Shown here piece after piece: positions 14,439-21,783 of a stretch of 25,637 nt of DNA. The stretch is taken from contig JBFXAM010000061.1 of NCBI GenBank assembly GCA_050184295.1, forward strand, positions 1 through 25,637. Direction: 5' to 3'. Each line of letters starts with the position of its first letter. Position 1 is the stretch's first letter. The position numbers were made by a program, and so were the translations under genes. Source of the DNA: JBFXAM01 sp050184295. GTDB taxonomy: Bacteria > Planctomycetota > Phycisphaerae > UBA1845 > Fen-1342. The notes beneath the pieces are model-generated. The model did not search any database. It had not been told where the DNA came from and worked only from the letters and a program-made list of their open reading frames with translations.

Positions 14439-15305
14439 TTGTCTTCGCCTTTGGTCCGCGATCTGTTGGACGCGGGGATTCACTTCGGGCATCACTGCAG
14501 CCGGTGGAATCCCAAGATGCGCCCGTTCATCTACGGCAAACGGAACGGGATTCACATTCACGACATTCGCGAGACGGTGCGCGGGCTGCTGCGGGCGCGC
14601 AAGTTTCTGTCGAAGCTGGTTTCGGAAGGACAGGACATCCTATTCGTCGGGACCAAGCGCCAGGCGCGCGAGGCGATCCAAAAGCACGCGACGCGCTGCA
14701 ACATGCACTTTGTCAACGAGCGCTGGCTGGGTGGCACGCTCACCAATTTCCGTACGATCCGGTCGCGACTCCAGCGGCTCGAAGAGCTCGAAGGGCTCGT
14801 GGCCAGCCCGCAGTGGGAAAGCGGATACTCCAAGAAGATGAAGGCGACGCTATCGCGTGAGCTGGAGAAGATCCAGCGCAACCTGATGGGCATCCGCCGG
14901 ATGCAGCGCCTGCCGGGGGCGCTTGTGGTGATCGACGTTCGCAAGGAAGTGAACTCGCTCCGCGAGGCGCGGTCGCTGAAGATCCCGACCATCTGCCTGA
15001 TCGACACCGACAGCGACCCGGATCACTCGAGCATCGCGATTCCTGGAAACGACGACTCGATGCGCGCCATCGACCTGGTTGTGAGCCAGTTGGCCGACGC
15101 GGTCGAGGAGGGCATGAAGGCGCGCCCGGAACCGCAGCACGGCGAAAGCGGCGGCGAGGGCCGGGGGCCGGACGGTGGCCCGCGGCGGCGCGGCCCGCGC
15201 GGGCCGCGCGGCGGACCCGCTGTGGGTGTCGTCTCGGAAATCGACGAGGCGTCCGCCGGCGGTGCGCCGAGCGCCGCCGCCAATCCGACCGCGGCGCTGG
15301 GCTGA
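14439..15305 (+). CDS. rpsB: 30S ribosomal protein S2
   Basis: A 288-residue ribosomal protein S2, which binds the 30S platform. Translation starts at TTG (14439), chosen because GGAGGT at 14428-14433 is correctly spaced and the product then begins at the normal S2 position (SSPLVRDLLDAGIHFGH). Family landmarks are HFGHHCSRWNPKM, the VGTKRQAREAI motif, NERWLGGTLTNF, then a coiled-coil insertion and the DVRKE...IPTICLIDTDSDPD segment. The last 62 residues (227-288) are an extra tail, first Gly/Arg/Pro-rich (GGPRRRGPRGPRGG) and then Ala/Ser-rich. Such tails vary between species. rpsB precedes tsf as in most bacteria. Confidence 0.97.
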   Translation: MSSPLVRDLLDAGIHFGHHCSRWNPKMRPFIYGKRNGIHIHDIRETVRGLLRARKFLSKLVSEGQDILFVGTKRQAREAIQKHATRCNMHFVNERWLGGTLTNFRTIRSRLQRLEELEGLVASPQWESGYSKKMKATLSRELEKIQRNLMGIRRMQRLPGALVVIDVRKEVNSLREARSLKIPTICLIDTDSDPDHSSIAIPGNDDSMRAIDLVVSQLADAVEEGMKARPEPQHGESGGEGRGPDGGPRRRGPRGPRGGPAVGVVSEIDEASAGGAPSAAANPTAALG

Positions 15306-15482
15306 TCGAGGCTCTGCGGGTCGAGCTGGATGCTGGACGGACAGCGGTCCCGCGCTCGCACGACGAACGAGTGAACTTTCCACGCGCCCGGCGTGATCTG
15401 CACGTGCGGGCGCGTCATCGTCTTGTGAATCAGGCCGAGTCGCCGGGGACGCCCGGCGGCCGGCACGCAGGAGTTGAGTTCG

Positions 15483-16313
15483 ATGGAAATCTCGGCGGCA
15501 CTCGTCAAGCAGCTGCGCGATCGCACCGGTCTTTCGATGATGGAGTGCAAGAAAGCGCTCGCGGAAAACGGCGGCGACATGGACAAGGCGATCGACTACC
15601 TGCGGAAGCGCGGCCTGGCGAAAGCGAGCGAAATGGCCTCGCGCGAGGCGACGCAAGGCCGCATTGCCTGCTTCGTCGACGAGGCCGCCGGACGCGCCGG
15701 GATGGTCGAGCTGCGCTGCGAGACGGCGCCGGTCGCCGCGACCGACGACTTCATCAAGCTCGCCGATCTGCTCGCGAGGCACGCGGCCCAGACGGACAAC
15801 CCCACCGCGGACGCGATCTTCGCGCAGCAGGCGCTCGACGGGTCCGGACGATCGGTCAAGGACATCTTCGACGCGGCCTTCAATCGTCTGCGCGAGAACC
15901 TTCAGGTCGCGCGCATTGCTTCCGCCCGCGGCTCGATCGGCCATTATCTGCACCACAACGCCCAGGTCGGCGTGCTCGTCGAAATGAGCACGGACTGCGA
16001 CGCGGAGGCGAAGCGCGGCGTGTGCATGCACGTCGCGTTCGCGCGACCGCCTTATATCCGCCGCGACGAGGTCGATCCCACGCGGGTCGAGCAGGAGCGT
16101 GCCCTCGCGCGGGAGCAGGTGAAGGACAAACCGGCCAACATCATCGACAAGATCGTCGAGGGTAAGCTCAACACCTGGTTCGCCGAGGTGTGCCTGCTGG
16201 ACCAGGGCTACGTGAAGGAGGACGGCAAGCGCTCGGTGCAGGCCTATCTGTCGAGCGTCAAGCCGGGCCTGACGATCAACCGCTGCATCCGCTTCGAAGT
16301 CGGCGGGTCGTAA
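15483..16313 (+). CDS. tsf: Elongation factor Ts
   Basis: A 276-residue nucleotide-exchange factor for EF-Tu. It starts at the ATG at 15483, which has AGGAG 9 nt upstream; a TTG at 15474 directly abuts that site and is excluded. The N-terminal UBA-like domain (ALVKQLRDRTGLSMMECKKAL) is followed by the core subdomains, with RGSIGHYLHHNAQVGVLVE and a C-terminal part ending LLDQGYVKEDGKRSVQ. The gap to rpsB is 177 nt. The usual pyrH and frr do not follow; an HDOD gene converges instead. Confident call. Confidence 0.96.
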   Translation: MEISAALVKQLRDRTGLSMMECKKALAENGGDMDKAIDYLRKRGLAKASEMASREATQGRIACFVDEAAGRAGMVELRCETAPVAATDDFIKLADLLARHAAQTDNPTADAIFAQQALDGSGRSVKDIFDAAFNRLRENLQVARIASARGSIGHYLHHNAQVGVLVEMSTDCDAEAKRGVCMHVAFARPPYIRRDEVDPTRVEQERALAREQVKDKPANIIDKIVEGKLNTWFAEVCLLDQGYVKEDGKRSVQAYLSSVKPGLTINRCIRFEVGGS

Positions 16314-16406
16314 GCCAGAAAACCAAGGGCCGGGAGCCGGAAGGGCTGCGAGCGACGCGGGCGCGGCAAGCTCGCGCGACCCGTTGTGCTTGTCGCTCTG
16401 CCTGCC

Positions 16407-16424
16407 GGCCCGGCGCGCCGGGCC
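16407..16424. repeat. Perfect 18-bp palindrome between convergent tsf and HDOD genes
   Basis: The sequence GGCCCGGCGCGCCGGGCC reads the same on both strands. It lies between two convergent stop codons (16313 and 16462) but has no T run, so it could be a bidirectional stop element or simply a GC-rich repeat. Confidence 0.45.
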
Positions 16425-16461
16425 GCGCCTCTGCGCACTGCGGCCTGGTGACCTGCACTCC

Positions 16462-17655
16462 CTACAACGACTCCAGCCGCTCGCGGATCAGTTGCGGGAT
16501 CGGCTGAAGCACGGCGAAGACTTCGGGTTCGTAGTCCAGCCCAAGCCGCTTGACGCACGCGAGCTGGAAGAAGAAGAAGTCGTACGGCAGGTACGTGCGG
16601 TATCCCAGCAGCGACGTGATGACCTCCGATGTTTGGATCATCAGGCGCCACGTTTTCAGCGGATCGTCGTCGGCCGGCTCGCGGTGGTGATTGCCGATGA
16701 GCTGGGGCAGCGGATCGGGCAGCGCCCACGCATCGGCAAGCCGCAGGCCGATGTGCTCGTGCCAGCGCTCCGCGATCATGTCGAAGAGCGGTCGAGGCAC
16801 GCGGCGGCTCGTTTTCTGCTGATATTCGTGCACGACTTTGAGCACGGCGAGCATGCCGATGTCGTGCAGCAGGCCGACCAGGAACGGATCGGCCTGGTTC
16901 TCGGGCACCTTCAGGTGTGTGGCGAGCTGGCTCAAAACGACGCCGGACGCGACCGCGCGGCGCCACAGCTCCTCGCCGAGCGTGCGCTCGGCGCCGCCGA
17001 CGCGGATGCTGAGGCTCTTCACCGTCGCGCCCAGCACGACGCCGCGCAGGTTGCGGTGCCCAAGCCGGGCGAACGCCACGTCGAGCGCGCGAATCTCGGT
17101 GAACCCGCGGTAAGCGACTGAGTTGGCGCGGCGGAGTATCTCGACGGTAAGGGCCGGGTCTTGTCCGACTAACTCGGCGAGCTTGCGGAAGTCGACTTCA
17201 GGGTCGCGCAGCATCATCAGCACACGGTCGATGACTTTGGGAAGGCGCGGGAGGTCGAGGTTGGCGTCGTCGAGCACCGTCGCCATGCCCTGATAGAGCG
17301 GCTCATCGATCGGCTCGCCGCGGCCGCGCGGCGCCACGACGGTGATCGGTTCGCCTTCGGGGATCCACCACGGCTGCGTGCCGGGGGTGAGCGCGGGTCC
17401 GGCGGGCTGGTCGGCGTCGGCGCTGCGGGTGGGTGTCGCGGGGGTCGGCGCGCGGTGCGGGGCCGGGGCGGCCGAGATTTCGGACTCCGAGCGGGGCGCG
17501 TCGGCGGGTGCCGGCGCGGGCGTCGCCCGCTGCTCCCATTCCTGCGTCACCGATTGGGCGCGCCTGCGCGAGTGGCTTGGGTTGGAGGCGCGGAGGTCAG
17601 GGGTCTCGGTCGGGCGTCCGCCCAAGAGCCGCCAAAAGAACGAGAAGAAGGCCAT
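16462..17655 (-). CDS. HDOD-domain signalling protein
   Basis: A 397-residue cytoplasmic protein. The start at 17655 (MAFFSFFWRLLGG) has GGAG 6 nt upstream. Residues 1-13 are hydrophobic and probably amphipathic; residues 14-95 are Pro/Ala/Ser-rich and disordered. The HDOD domain covers about residues 125-330: LPRLPKVIDRVLMMLRDPE, then VGQDPALTVEILRRANS, with an HD pair at His264-Asp265 in GLLHDIGMLAV and later HEHIGLRLADAW and GNHHREP. HDOD proteins are usually non-catalytic signalling modules tied to motility, biofilm or c-di-GMP pathways, and a motility link fits the sigma-28-like box upstream, shared with fliM. It converges with tsf and diverges from the small gene at 17790. Confidence 0.88.
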   Translation of the reverse strand: MAFFSFFWRLLGGRPTETPDLRASNPSHSRRRAQSVTQEWEQRATPAPAPADAPRSESEISAAPAPHRAPTPATPTRSADADQPAGPALTPGTQPWWIPEGEPITVVAPRGRGEPIDEPLYQGMATVLDDANLDLPRLPKVIDRVLMMLRDPEVDFRKLAELVGQDPALTVEILRRANSVAYRGFTEIRALDVAFARLGHRNLRGVVLGATVKSLSIRVGGAERTLGEELWRRAVASGVVLSQLATHLKVPENQADPFLVGLLHDIGMLAVLKVVHEYQQKTSRRVPRPLFDMIAERWHEHIGLRLADAWALPDPLPQLIGNHHREPADDDPLKTWRLMIQTSEVITSLLGYRTYLPYDFFFFQLACVKRLGLDYEPEVFAVLQPIPQLIRERLESL

Positions 17656-17689
17656 CGTGCGCTCCGGAACGAGTTTCCTGCAGTTAGTG

Positions 17690-17697
17690 CTATCGGC
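17690..17697 (-). promoter_or_regulatory. Sigma-28 (FliA)-like -10 box upstream of the HDOD gene
   Basis: GCCGATAG on the minus strand is identical to the box upstream of fliM and 7 of 8 to the FliA -10 consensus. It lies 34 nt before the HDOD start codon, a normal leader length. The -35 region (best match TGCAGTCA, 12 nt upstream, 4 of 8) is weak. Confidence 0.33.
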
Positions 17698-17789
17698 ACC
17701 CGATGTTGATGACTGCAAGACGGCCGCGTGGGCGGCCGGCGCGAGTATTGCGCGGTGGGTTTCCGCGGTGGTCTTCGCAGGGGAGGCGC

Positions 17790-18020
17790 ATGACCTTTCG
17801 ATTCGAGATCGAGCTGGAACTGGAGCATCCGCACAGCGAACTCAGCGAAACGCAGCGGGTTCCGATCGCGGTGATCTACCAGGCGGGCCGCTGGCGGGCG
17901 CAGTGTCAGCAGCCGCCGGTGCTGACGACGCTCGCGGATTCCGTTGAGCAGGCGTTGGTGCTGGTGGCCAAGGAAATCGTGCACGACTGGCAGTCGGCGC
18001 CTGGCACGGCCGCCGTGTGA
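17790..18020 (+). CDS. Small hypothetical protein, faintly HicB-like
   Basis: A 76-residue protein. It starts at the ATG at 17790 directly after GGGGAGG; upstream residues in the same frame are Arg-rich and unconvincing. The translation begins with a beta strand (TFRFEIELELEHPHSE), then AVIYQAGRWRAQC and TTLADSVEQALVLVAKEIVHDW. The order of strand, WxAxC strand, then a helix starting around ADSVEQAL resembles the HicB/UPF0150 half-RNase-H-like fold, but no HicA toxin lies beside it and it lacks a DNA-binding tail. I treat the family as unproven. It is divergent from the HDOD gene with a 134-nt gap. Real coding is likely from codon bias and the ribosome site. Confidence 0.65.
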   Translation: MTFRFEIELELEHPHSELSETQRVPIAVIYQAGRWRAQCQQPPVLTTLADSVEQALVLVAKEIVHDWQSAPGTAAV

Positions 18021-18090
18021 GACGCCGGATCGGCGGGCGGAATCGCTGCCGCGGGGACTGGCGCGAGCGTTTCGAAGTTCGGGCTTCGAC

Positions 18091-18119
18091 TTGCGGGGAG
18101 GGGGGATTTCGGCGATACT
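18091..18119 (+). promoter_or_regulatory. Candidate promoter of the zinc-ribbon/RNase H/YebC operon
   Basis: TTGCGG (18091-18096) and GATACT (18114-18119) are separated by 17 nt, the same -35 and spacing as the candidate at 365-393. It gives a leader of about 48 nt. Confidence 0.35.
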
Positions 18120-18173
18120 CGCTGGGCTGGCGACGGCTGTTGATGCGGCCGGCGTGAATCCCCGGAGAGTTGG

Positions 18174-18905
18174 ATGGGCCCGACGCTCCAAGCTCTGATC
18201 GAGCTACAGGAGATTGAATCCCAGATCGCGGACATTCGCCGCCAGCTGGCCAGCAAGGAGAGGCAGGTCCAGGGGCAGGCGAACCGGCTTCGGGACGCCC
18301 GCGCGTGGGTGGACACGGAGCACGCGGAACTCCGCAAATCGCAGGCCGAGGTCGATGGCCTCGACCTGGAACTGAAGAGCCGTACCGCGTCGATCGCGAA
18401 GTTGCGTGAGCAGCTCAACTCGGTCCGGACAAACAAGGAATATGCCGCCACGCTCACGCAGATGAACACGGAGAAGGCGGACTCCAGCAAGGTGGAAGCG
18501 AAGGCGCTGGAGTTGATGTCGAAGCTCGAGGCGCGCAAGCAGGTGCTGAGGGAGCGCGAGCAGGTGGGGGCGTCGGAGGCGGCCCGGCTGAACGACCTGA
18601 AGGCGCAGCTGGAGCAGGCCCAGAGGCTCTTCGCGGAGAAGCTGGCCGGGCTCCAGACCCGCCGCGACGCGGCCTCGAAGCATCTCAAGCCGGACACGCT
18701 GGCGCTCTTCAATCGGGTGGCGGAGCGCTACGACGGCGAAGCGCTCGCGAAGGTCGTGCGCATCAACCCGCGGAAGGACGAGTTCGTGTGCAACGGGTGC
18801 CACATGTCGGTGTCGGCGGAGCGCGCCAACGCGCTGCTGACGCGCGACGAGGTGCAGACCTGCAAGAACTGCGGACAGATCCTCATCATCGATAAAGACG
18901 TGTGA
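18174..18905 (+). CDS. Coiled-coil C4 zinc-ribbon protein (CT398/zf-RING_7 type)
   Basis: A 243-residue cytoplasmic protein. The ATG at 18174 follows GGAGAG. Residues 5-165 form a long antiparallel coiled-coil hairpin rich in Glu, Lys, Arg, Leu and Gln, with an SVRTNKEYAATLTQ element near its tip as is usual in the family. The C-terminal zinc ribbon has CNGC (Cys206, Cys209) and CKNC (Cys230, Cys233). The family is widespread in bacteria, has been linked to nucleic-acid or flagellar and secretion functions in a few species, and lacks a settled role. The last base pairs overlap the RNase H start as GTGA, so the genes are translationally coupled. Confidence 0.87.
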   Translation: MGPTLQALIELQEIESQIADIRRQLASKERQVQGQANRLRDARAWVDTEHAELRKSQAEVDGLDLELKSRTASIAKLREQLNSVRTNKEYAATLTQMNTEKADSSKVEAKALELMSKLEARKQVLREREQVGASEAARLNDLKAQLEQAQRLFAEKLAGLQTRRDAASKHLKPDTLALFNRVAERYDGEALAKVVRINPRKDEFVCNGCHMSVSAERANALLTRDEVQTCKNCGQILIIDKDV

Positions 18906-19819
18906 GCACCCCAAGCGGCCCGAACCTCGTCATCCACATCGACGGCGGGTCGCGCGGGAATCCGGGGCCGGCCGCCGCGGGCGTGCTCATCGAGCGCGAC
19001 GACGGCGCCGTCCTGCACGAAGCCGGCTATTACCTCGACACGCAGACCAACAACGTCGCCGAGTATCGCGCCCTGCTCATCGCGCTGAAGAAGGTGCTCC
19101 CGCTGCGCCCCGCGAGCGCCCGCATCTGCTCGGACAGCGAGCTGCTCGTGCGGCAGGTGACCGGCGAGTACGCCGTGAAGAGCCCGCGACTCGAACAGCT
19201 CTATCGCGAAGCACAGGTGCTGCTGCTGCGCATTCCGCGCTGGCACTTCCAGCACGTGCGCCGCGAGTTCAATCAGCGTGCCGACGCGCTCGCGAACCGC
19301 GCGCTCGACGCCCACGCTGACGTCATTGTCCGCGACGAGCTCTCCGACCCGCCGGGGCGCGGAGTGCCCGCCGGTGACGCGAGCCACGCGCCCGGGCGCG
19401 CCGCCACGGATGCCCCCGACCCTGCCGGCCGCGCGGCTCGCGGGTCCGGCGACAAACCCGCGCGAAAGCGCACCGCGAAGTCGAAGACGTCGAATTTGTC
19501 CGGCCGGCCGAGCACCGCCGCCGGCGCGGGATCCGCCTGCCGGGGCATCCGCGTCATGGTTACGCATCCGCCCGGCGACGACGAGTGTCCGACGTCCGGG
19601 ACGATGGCGCAGCCGTTCGTGGTCGACGCGGCGTTGCCCGCGGGGCTGTGTTTGCACGCGGCGCACGCGCTGCTTCCGACGATGCTGGCGATGAAGCACA
19701 TGGATCCGCGCGAGTTCGGCGCGGTGCCGACGCTGACGGTCCGGTGCGGCCGACCGGGATGCGACGCGCGGTTTTCGGTCTCGCCGAGCGTGAGCGGAAA
19801 CGGGGCGCCGCCGGCATGA
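18902..19819 (+). CDS. RNase HI-like nuclease fused to a TIGR04076-like domain
   Basis: A 305-residue protein starting at GTG (18902) within the preceding stop (GTGA). Residues 8-140 are an RNase HI-like domain of the bacterial/archaeal type. Its likely catalytic residues are Asp14 (IHIDGGSRGNPG), Glu54 (NNVAEYRALLIAL), Asp78 (CSDSELLV) and Asp128 (FNQRADALANRAL). It should cut RNA in RNA/DNA hybrids. Residues 145-200 are a Pro/Arg/Lys/Ala-rich linker. Residues 205-295 form a second domain with Cys219, Cys240, His242, Cys272 and Cys277 and the core LPAGLCLHAAHALLPTMLAM, resembling the uncharacterised TIGR04076 family. The stop overlaps the next gene's ATG by four bases. The domain assignment at the C-terminus is from memory of the motif. 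Confidence 0.78.
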   Translation: MSTPSGPNLVIHIDGGSRGNPGPAAAGVLIERDDGAVLHEAGYYLDTQTNNVAEYRALLIALKKVLPLRPASARICSDSELLVRQVTGEYAVKSPRLEQLYREAQVLLLRIPRWHFQHVRREFNQRADALANRALDAHADVIVRDELSDPPGRGVPAGDASHAPGRAATDAPDPAGRAARGSGDKPARKRTAKSKTSNLSGRPSTAAGAGSACRGIRVMVTHPPGDDECPTSGTMAQPFVVDAALPAGLCLHAAHALLPTMLAMKHMDPREFGAVPTLTVRCGRPGCDARFSVSPSVSGNGAPPA

Positions 19820-20523
19820 CGGCGCACGCACGGCGCGCGGGAATCACGGGGCTGGCGCTCATCGCTGGCTTCGCGGGCGGCATCCTGGGCGCAGCGCTCT
19901 GGGCGCTGCTCAGCCGGCTCACCAGCTTGGAAATCGGCTACGTCGCATGGGCGGTGGGCTTGCTCGTCGGCCTGGGCGCGACGCGCGGCGGAGGCGCCGG
20001 ACCGGTCATGGGCGGCGCGGCGGCGGCGATCGCACTGGCGGCGATCGTCGCGGGCAAGTTGTCGACCGTGTATCTCGCGCTGCCGGTGGCCATGCGGGAA
20101 CTGTATCAGGAAGATCGCGTGGGCGAGCTCACCGCGGAGCAGCACGCGGCGTGGGTCGCCGACGCCGCCGGCTTCGCCGCGCTTCGCGGTCCGGATGAAC
20201 ACGCCCGTTTCATGCTCGACCACGGGTTTACGCCGATGCAGAGCGCGGCGGAGATTACGGCGGGCGAACTGGACGCGTTCCGGCGGATCACGGTTCCTGT
20301 GCTGCGGGCGCTGCATGCACAAGGGCTTGACCACGCCGCGTGGCGCGCGATGCTGATCGATCGCTGGGCGCGCGAAGCGACCCGCTCATTCGGCCTGCGC
20401 GAAGCGGCGGCTGTAGCGCGTGACACGCTGGGGCCGCTCGACCTGGTGTTCGCCGTCTTGGGTCTGGTGACAGCCTACCAGCTTCCGGCGGCGGCCGGCC
20501 GGCGACGGCCGTTGCCGACCTGA
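19816..20523 (+). CDS. Hypothetical membrane protein
   Basis: A 235-residue protein starting at the ATG at 19816, overlapping the RNase H stop as ATGA. Three N-terminal transmembrane segments are evident at about 9-32, 38-55 and 60-88. A soluble, acidic-to-neutral helical part of about 120 residues follows, then a last hydrophobic segment at about 210-227 and a basic end (AGRRRPLPT). No family is recognised. Position inside a tight operon between a nuclease and YebC is the only functional hint. Coding is well supported by codon bias and by the coupling. Confidence 0.8.
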   Translation: MTAHARRAGITGLALIAGFAGGILGAALWALLSRLTSLEIGYVAWAVGLLVGLGATRGGGAGPVMGGAAAAIALAAIVAGKLSTVYLALPVAMRELYQEDRVGELTAEQHAAWVADAAGFAALRGPDEHARFMLDHGFTPMQSAAEITAGELDAFRRITVPVLRALHAQGLDHAAWRAMLIDRWAREATRSFGLREAAAVARDTLGPLDLVFAVLGLVTAYQLPAAAGRRRPLPT

Positions 20524-20564
20524 GCGATGCGTGGGCTGGGCGTTCGTTGTCGAGGTGAATCCGC

Positions 20565-21311
20565 ATGGCAGGACATTCGCATTGGGCGCGGATCAAGCGC
20601 GCCAAAGCGGTGACGGACGCGCGTCGCGGGCGCGCGTGGAGCAAGCTGTCGCGCGCGGTCATCGTCGCGGCGCGGGCCGGCGGCGGCGACCCCGACGCCA
20701 ACCTCGCGCTGCGCTACGCGATCGACGCCGCCCGGGCCGAGAACATGCCCCGCGACACCATCGAACGCGCGATCAAGAAGGGCACCGGCGAGCTGGGCGG
20801 CGTGTCCTACGAAGAGCTGATCTACGAAGGCTACGGACCCGGCGGCGCCGCGGTGCTCTGCACGGCCCTGACCGACAACCGCCATCGCACCGCGCCCGAA
20901 GTGAAGAAGATCTTCGAGACCCACCACGGCAACCTCGGCGCGACCAACTGCGTCGCGTGGATGTTCGCGAAGCGCGGCGTTTTTACCTTCACCCGCGCGC
21001 AGACCGACGAGGACGCGCTCACGCACGTCGCGCTGGAAGCCGGCGCCGACGACGTGACCGTGCTGCCGGACGGCTTCGAGCTGCGCTGCGAACCCGGCGT
21101 GTTCGAGACCGTCAAGGCGGCGCTGGCCGCGGCGAAAATCGAGCCGCAGAGCGCCGAAGTGACGATGGCGCCTGCCACGACCGTGCCGCTGGCGGGGGAG
21201 AACGCGGCCCACATGCTCGAGCTCATCGAAGCGCTCGAAGACAACGACGACGTGCAGAAGGTCTACAGCAACTTCGAGATTTCCGACGACGAGATGGCGA
21301 AGCTGGCGTAG
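20565..21311 (+). CDS. yebC: YebC/PmpR-family regulator
   Basis: A 248-residue protein, the normal family length. It starts with the canonical AGHSHWARIKRAK and then RGRAWSKLSRAVIVAAR; further landmarks are NMPRDTIERAIKKGTG and YEGYGPGGAAV. YebC-family members act as DNA-binding regulators in some bacteria and, in recent work, as factors helping ribosomes through difficult sequences such as polyproline. The ATG has GAGGTG 7 nt upstream. It is the last gene of the operon starting at 18174, 41 nt after the membrane protein. No terminator is obvious after it. Confidence 0.95.
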   Translation: MAGHSHWARIKRAKAVTDARRGRAWSKLSRAVIVAARAGGGDPDANLALRYAIDAARAENMPRDTIERAIKKGTGELGGVSYEELIYEGYGPGGAAVLCTALTDNRHRTAPEVKKIFETHHGNLGATNCVAWMFAKRGVFTFTRAQTDEDALTHVALEAGADDVTVLPDGFELRCEPGVFETVKAALAAAKIEPQSAEVTMAPATTVPLAGENAAHMLELIEALEDNDDVQKVYSNFEISDDEMAKLA

Positions 21312-21436
21312 CGCGCCGGGTTCGCTCACGTGCTCCGTCGGTTCGCGCACGTCTACGAATGCACCGCAGAATCGCGCCGCATCGCGGCATCGGGTTCCCT
21401 GCGCGCCGGCCGCGCGCCGCCTTTCGCGCCGCGGAC

Positions 21437-21465
21437 TTGACCCGCCGGCGGGGCGCGGATATATT
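21437..21465 (+). promoter_or_regulatory. Promoter of the arsM unit
   Basis: TTGACC (21437-21442) and TATATT (21460-21465) are separated by exactly 17 nt, with each hexamer 5 of 6 to consensus. This is the best sigma-70-type promoter in the window. Transcription would start close to 21472, the A of an ATG. Confidence 0.7.
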
Positions 21466-21481
21466 TGCATAATGATGCAAA
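21464..21481. promoter_or_regulatory. Operator-like inverted repeat over the arsM promoter
   Basis: TTTGCAT (21464-21470) and ATGCAAA (21475-21481) are perfect 7-bp arms with a 4-nt spacer. The repeat overlaps the end of the -10 element and the predicted start, the usual site for a repressor. An ArsR/SmtB-type regulator would be expected from context, but none is identified in the window. Confidence 0.6.
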
Positions 21482-21783
21482 CGAGCAAGAAAAGGCCGCA
21501 GCCGGCGCGCCGCCCGCGCGGACCTCGTGCGGCGCCTGCCGCTCGTGGGCTCCGCACGCCGCGAGAGACCGCCCGGCGGAGCGCGCCGCTCGACGCGTGC
21601 CGGCGCCCCGAGCTCGTTCGGGCGCTCGTCGATCCCACGCGCTCGCTGCGGACCTTGGCGGGTGCTCTCGAAGCGCGCTGTCCGCCGTCGCCGGCCGGAA
21701 TGTGCGTCGCAGCGCCTGGTGCACGCGCGACGCCGTGCGCCCCAACCGGACCGATCCGAACCAGGAGAATTCCCGATGTCTAA
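21472..21783 (+). CDS. Small ORF in the arsM leader, possibly leaderless
   Basis: 103 codons from the ATG at 21472, which lies 6 nt after the -10 element and so at the predicted transcript start. Its TAA ends 8 bases into arsM, which would couple translation. About 75% of third positions are G or C, above 90% in the middle part, but the product is Arg/Pro/Ala-rich with four Cys and no clear domain. A PELVRALVDPTRS segment recalls the ADPTR motif of ArsR-type regulators, but nothing after it fits. Another frame over the same bases reads ALAADLGGCSRSALSAV, faintly helix-turn-helix-like. It may be a decayed regulator, a regulatory leader ORF, or chance. Confidence 0.25.
   Translation: MMQTSKKRPQPARRPRGPRAAPAARGLRTPRETARRSAPLDACRRPELVRALVDPTRSLRTLAGALEARCPPSPAGMCVAAPGARATPCAPTGPIRTRRIPDV

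Larger units (their letters stand above)
21312..21775. other. Gap between yebC and arsM: promoter, operator and leader
   Basis: Downstream of yebC is about 125 nt with no gene and only an imperfect direct repeat (GGTTCGCTCACGT and GGTTCGCGCACGT). Then come a strong promoter with an overlapping inverted repeat and about 300 nt before arsM in which no frame is convincingly a known protein. These parts are annotated separately. Confidence 0.55.

Noticed and set aside
13932..14561. A minus-strand gene between fliM and rpsB
   Set aside because: The product is Arg/Ala/Pro-rich, overlaps the rpsB start region and promoter, and lacks any recognised motif.
21472..21775. An intact arsR gene upstream of arsM
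   Set aside because: One segment resembles an ArsR DPTR motif, but no frame continues as an ArsR protein with a metal site and winged helix.
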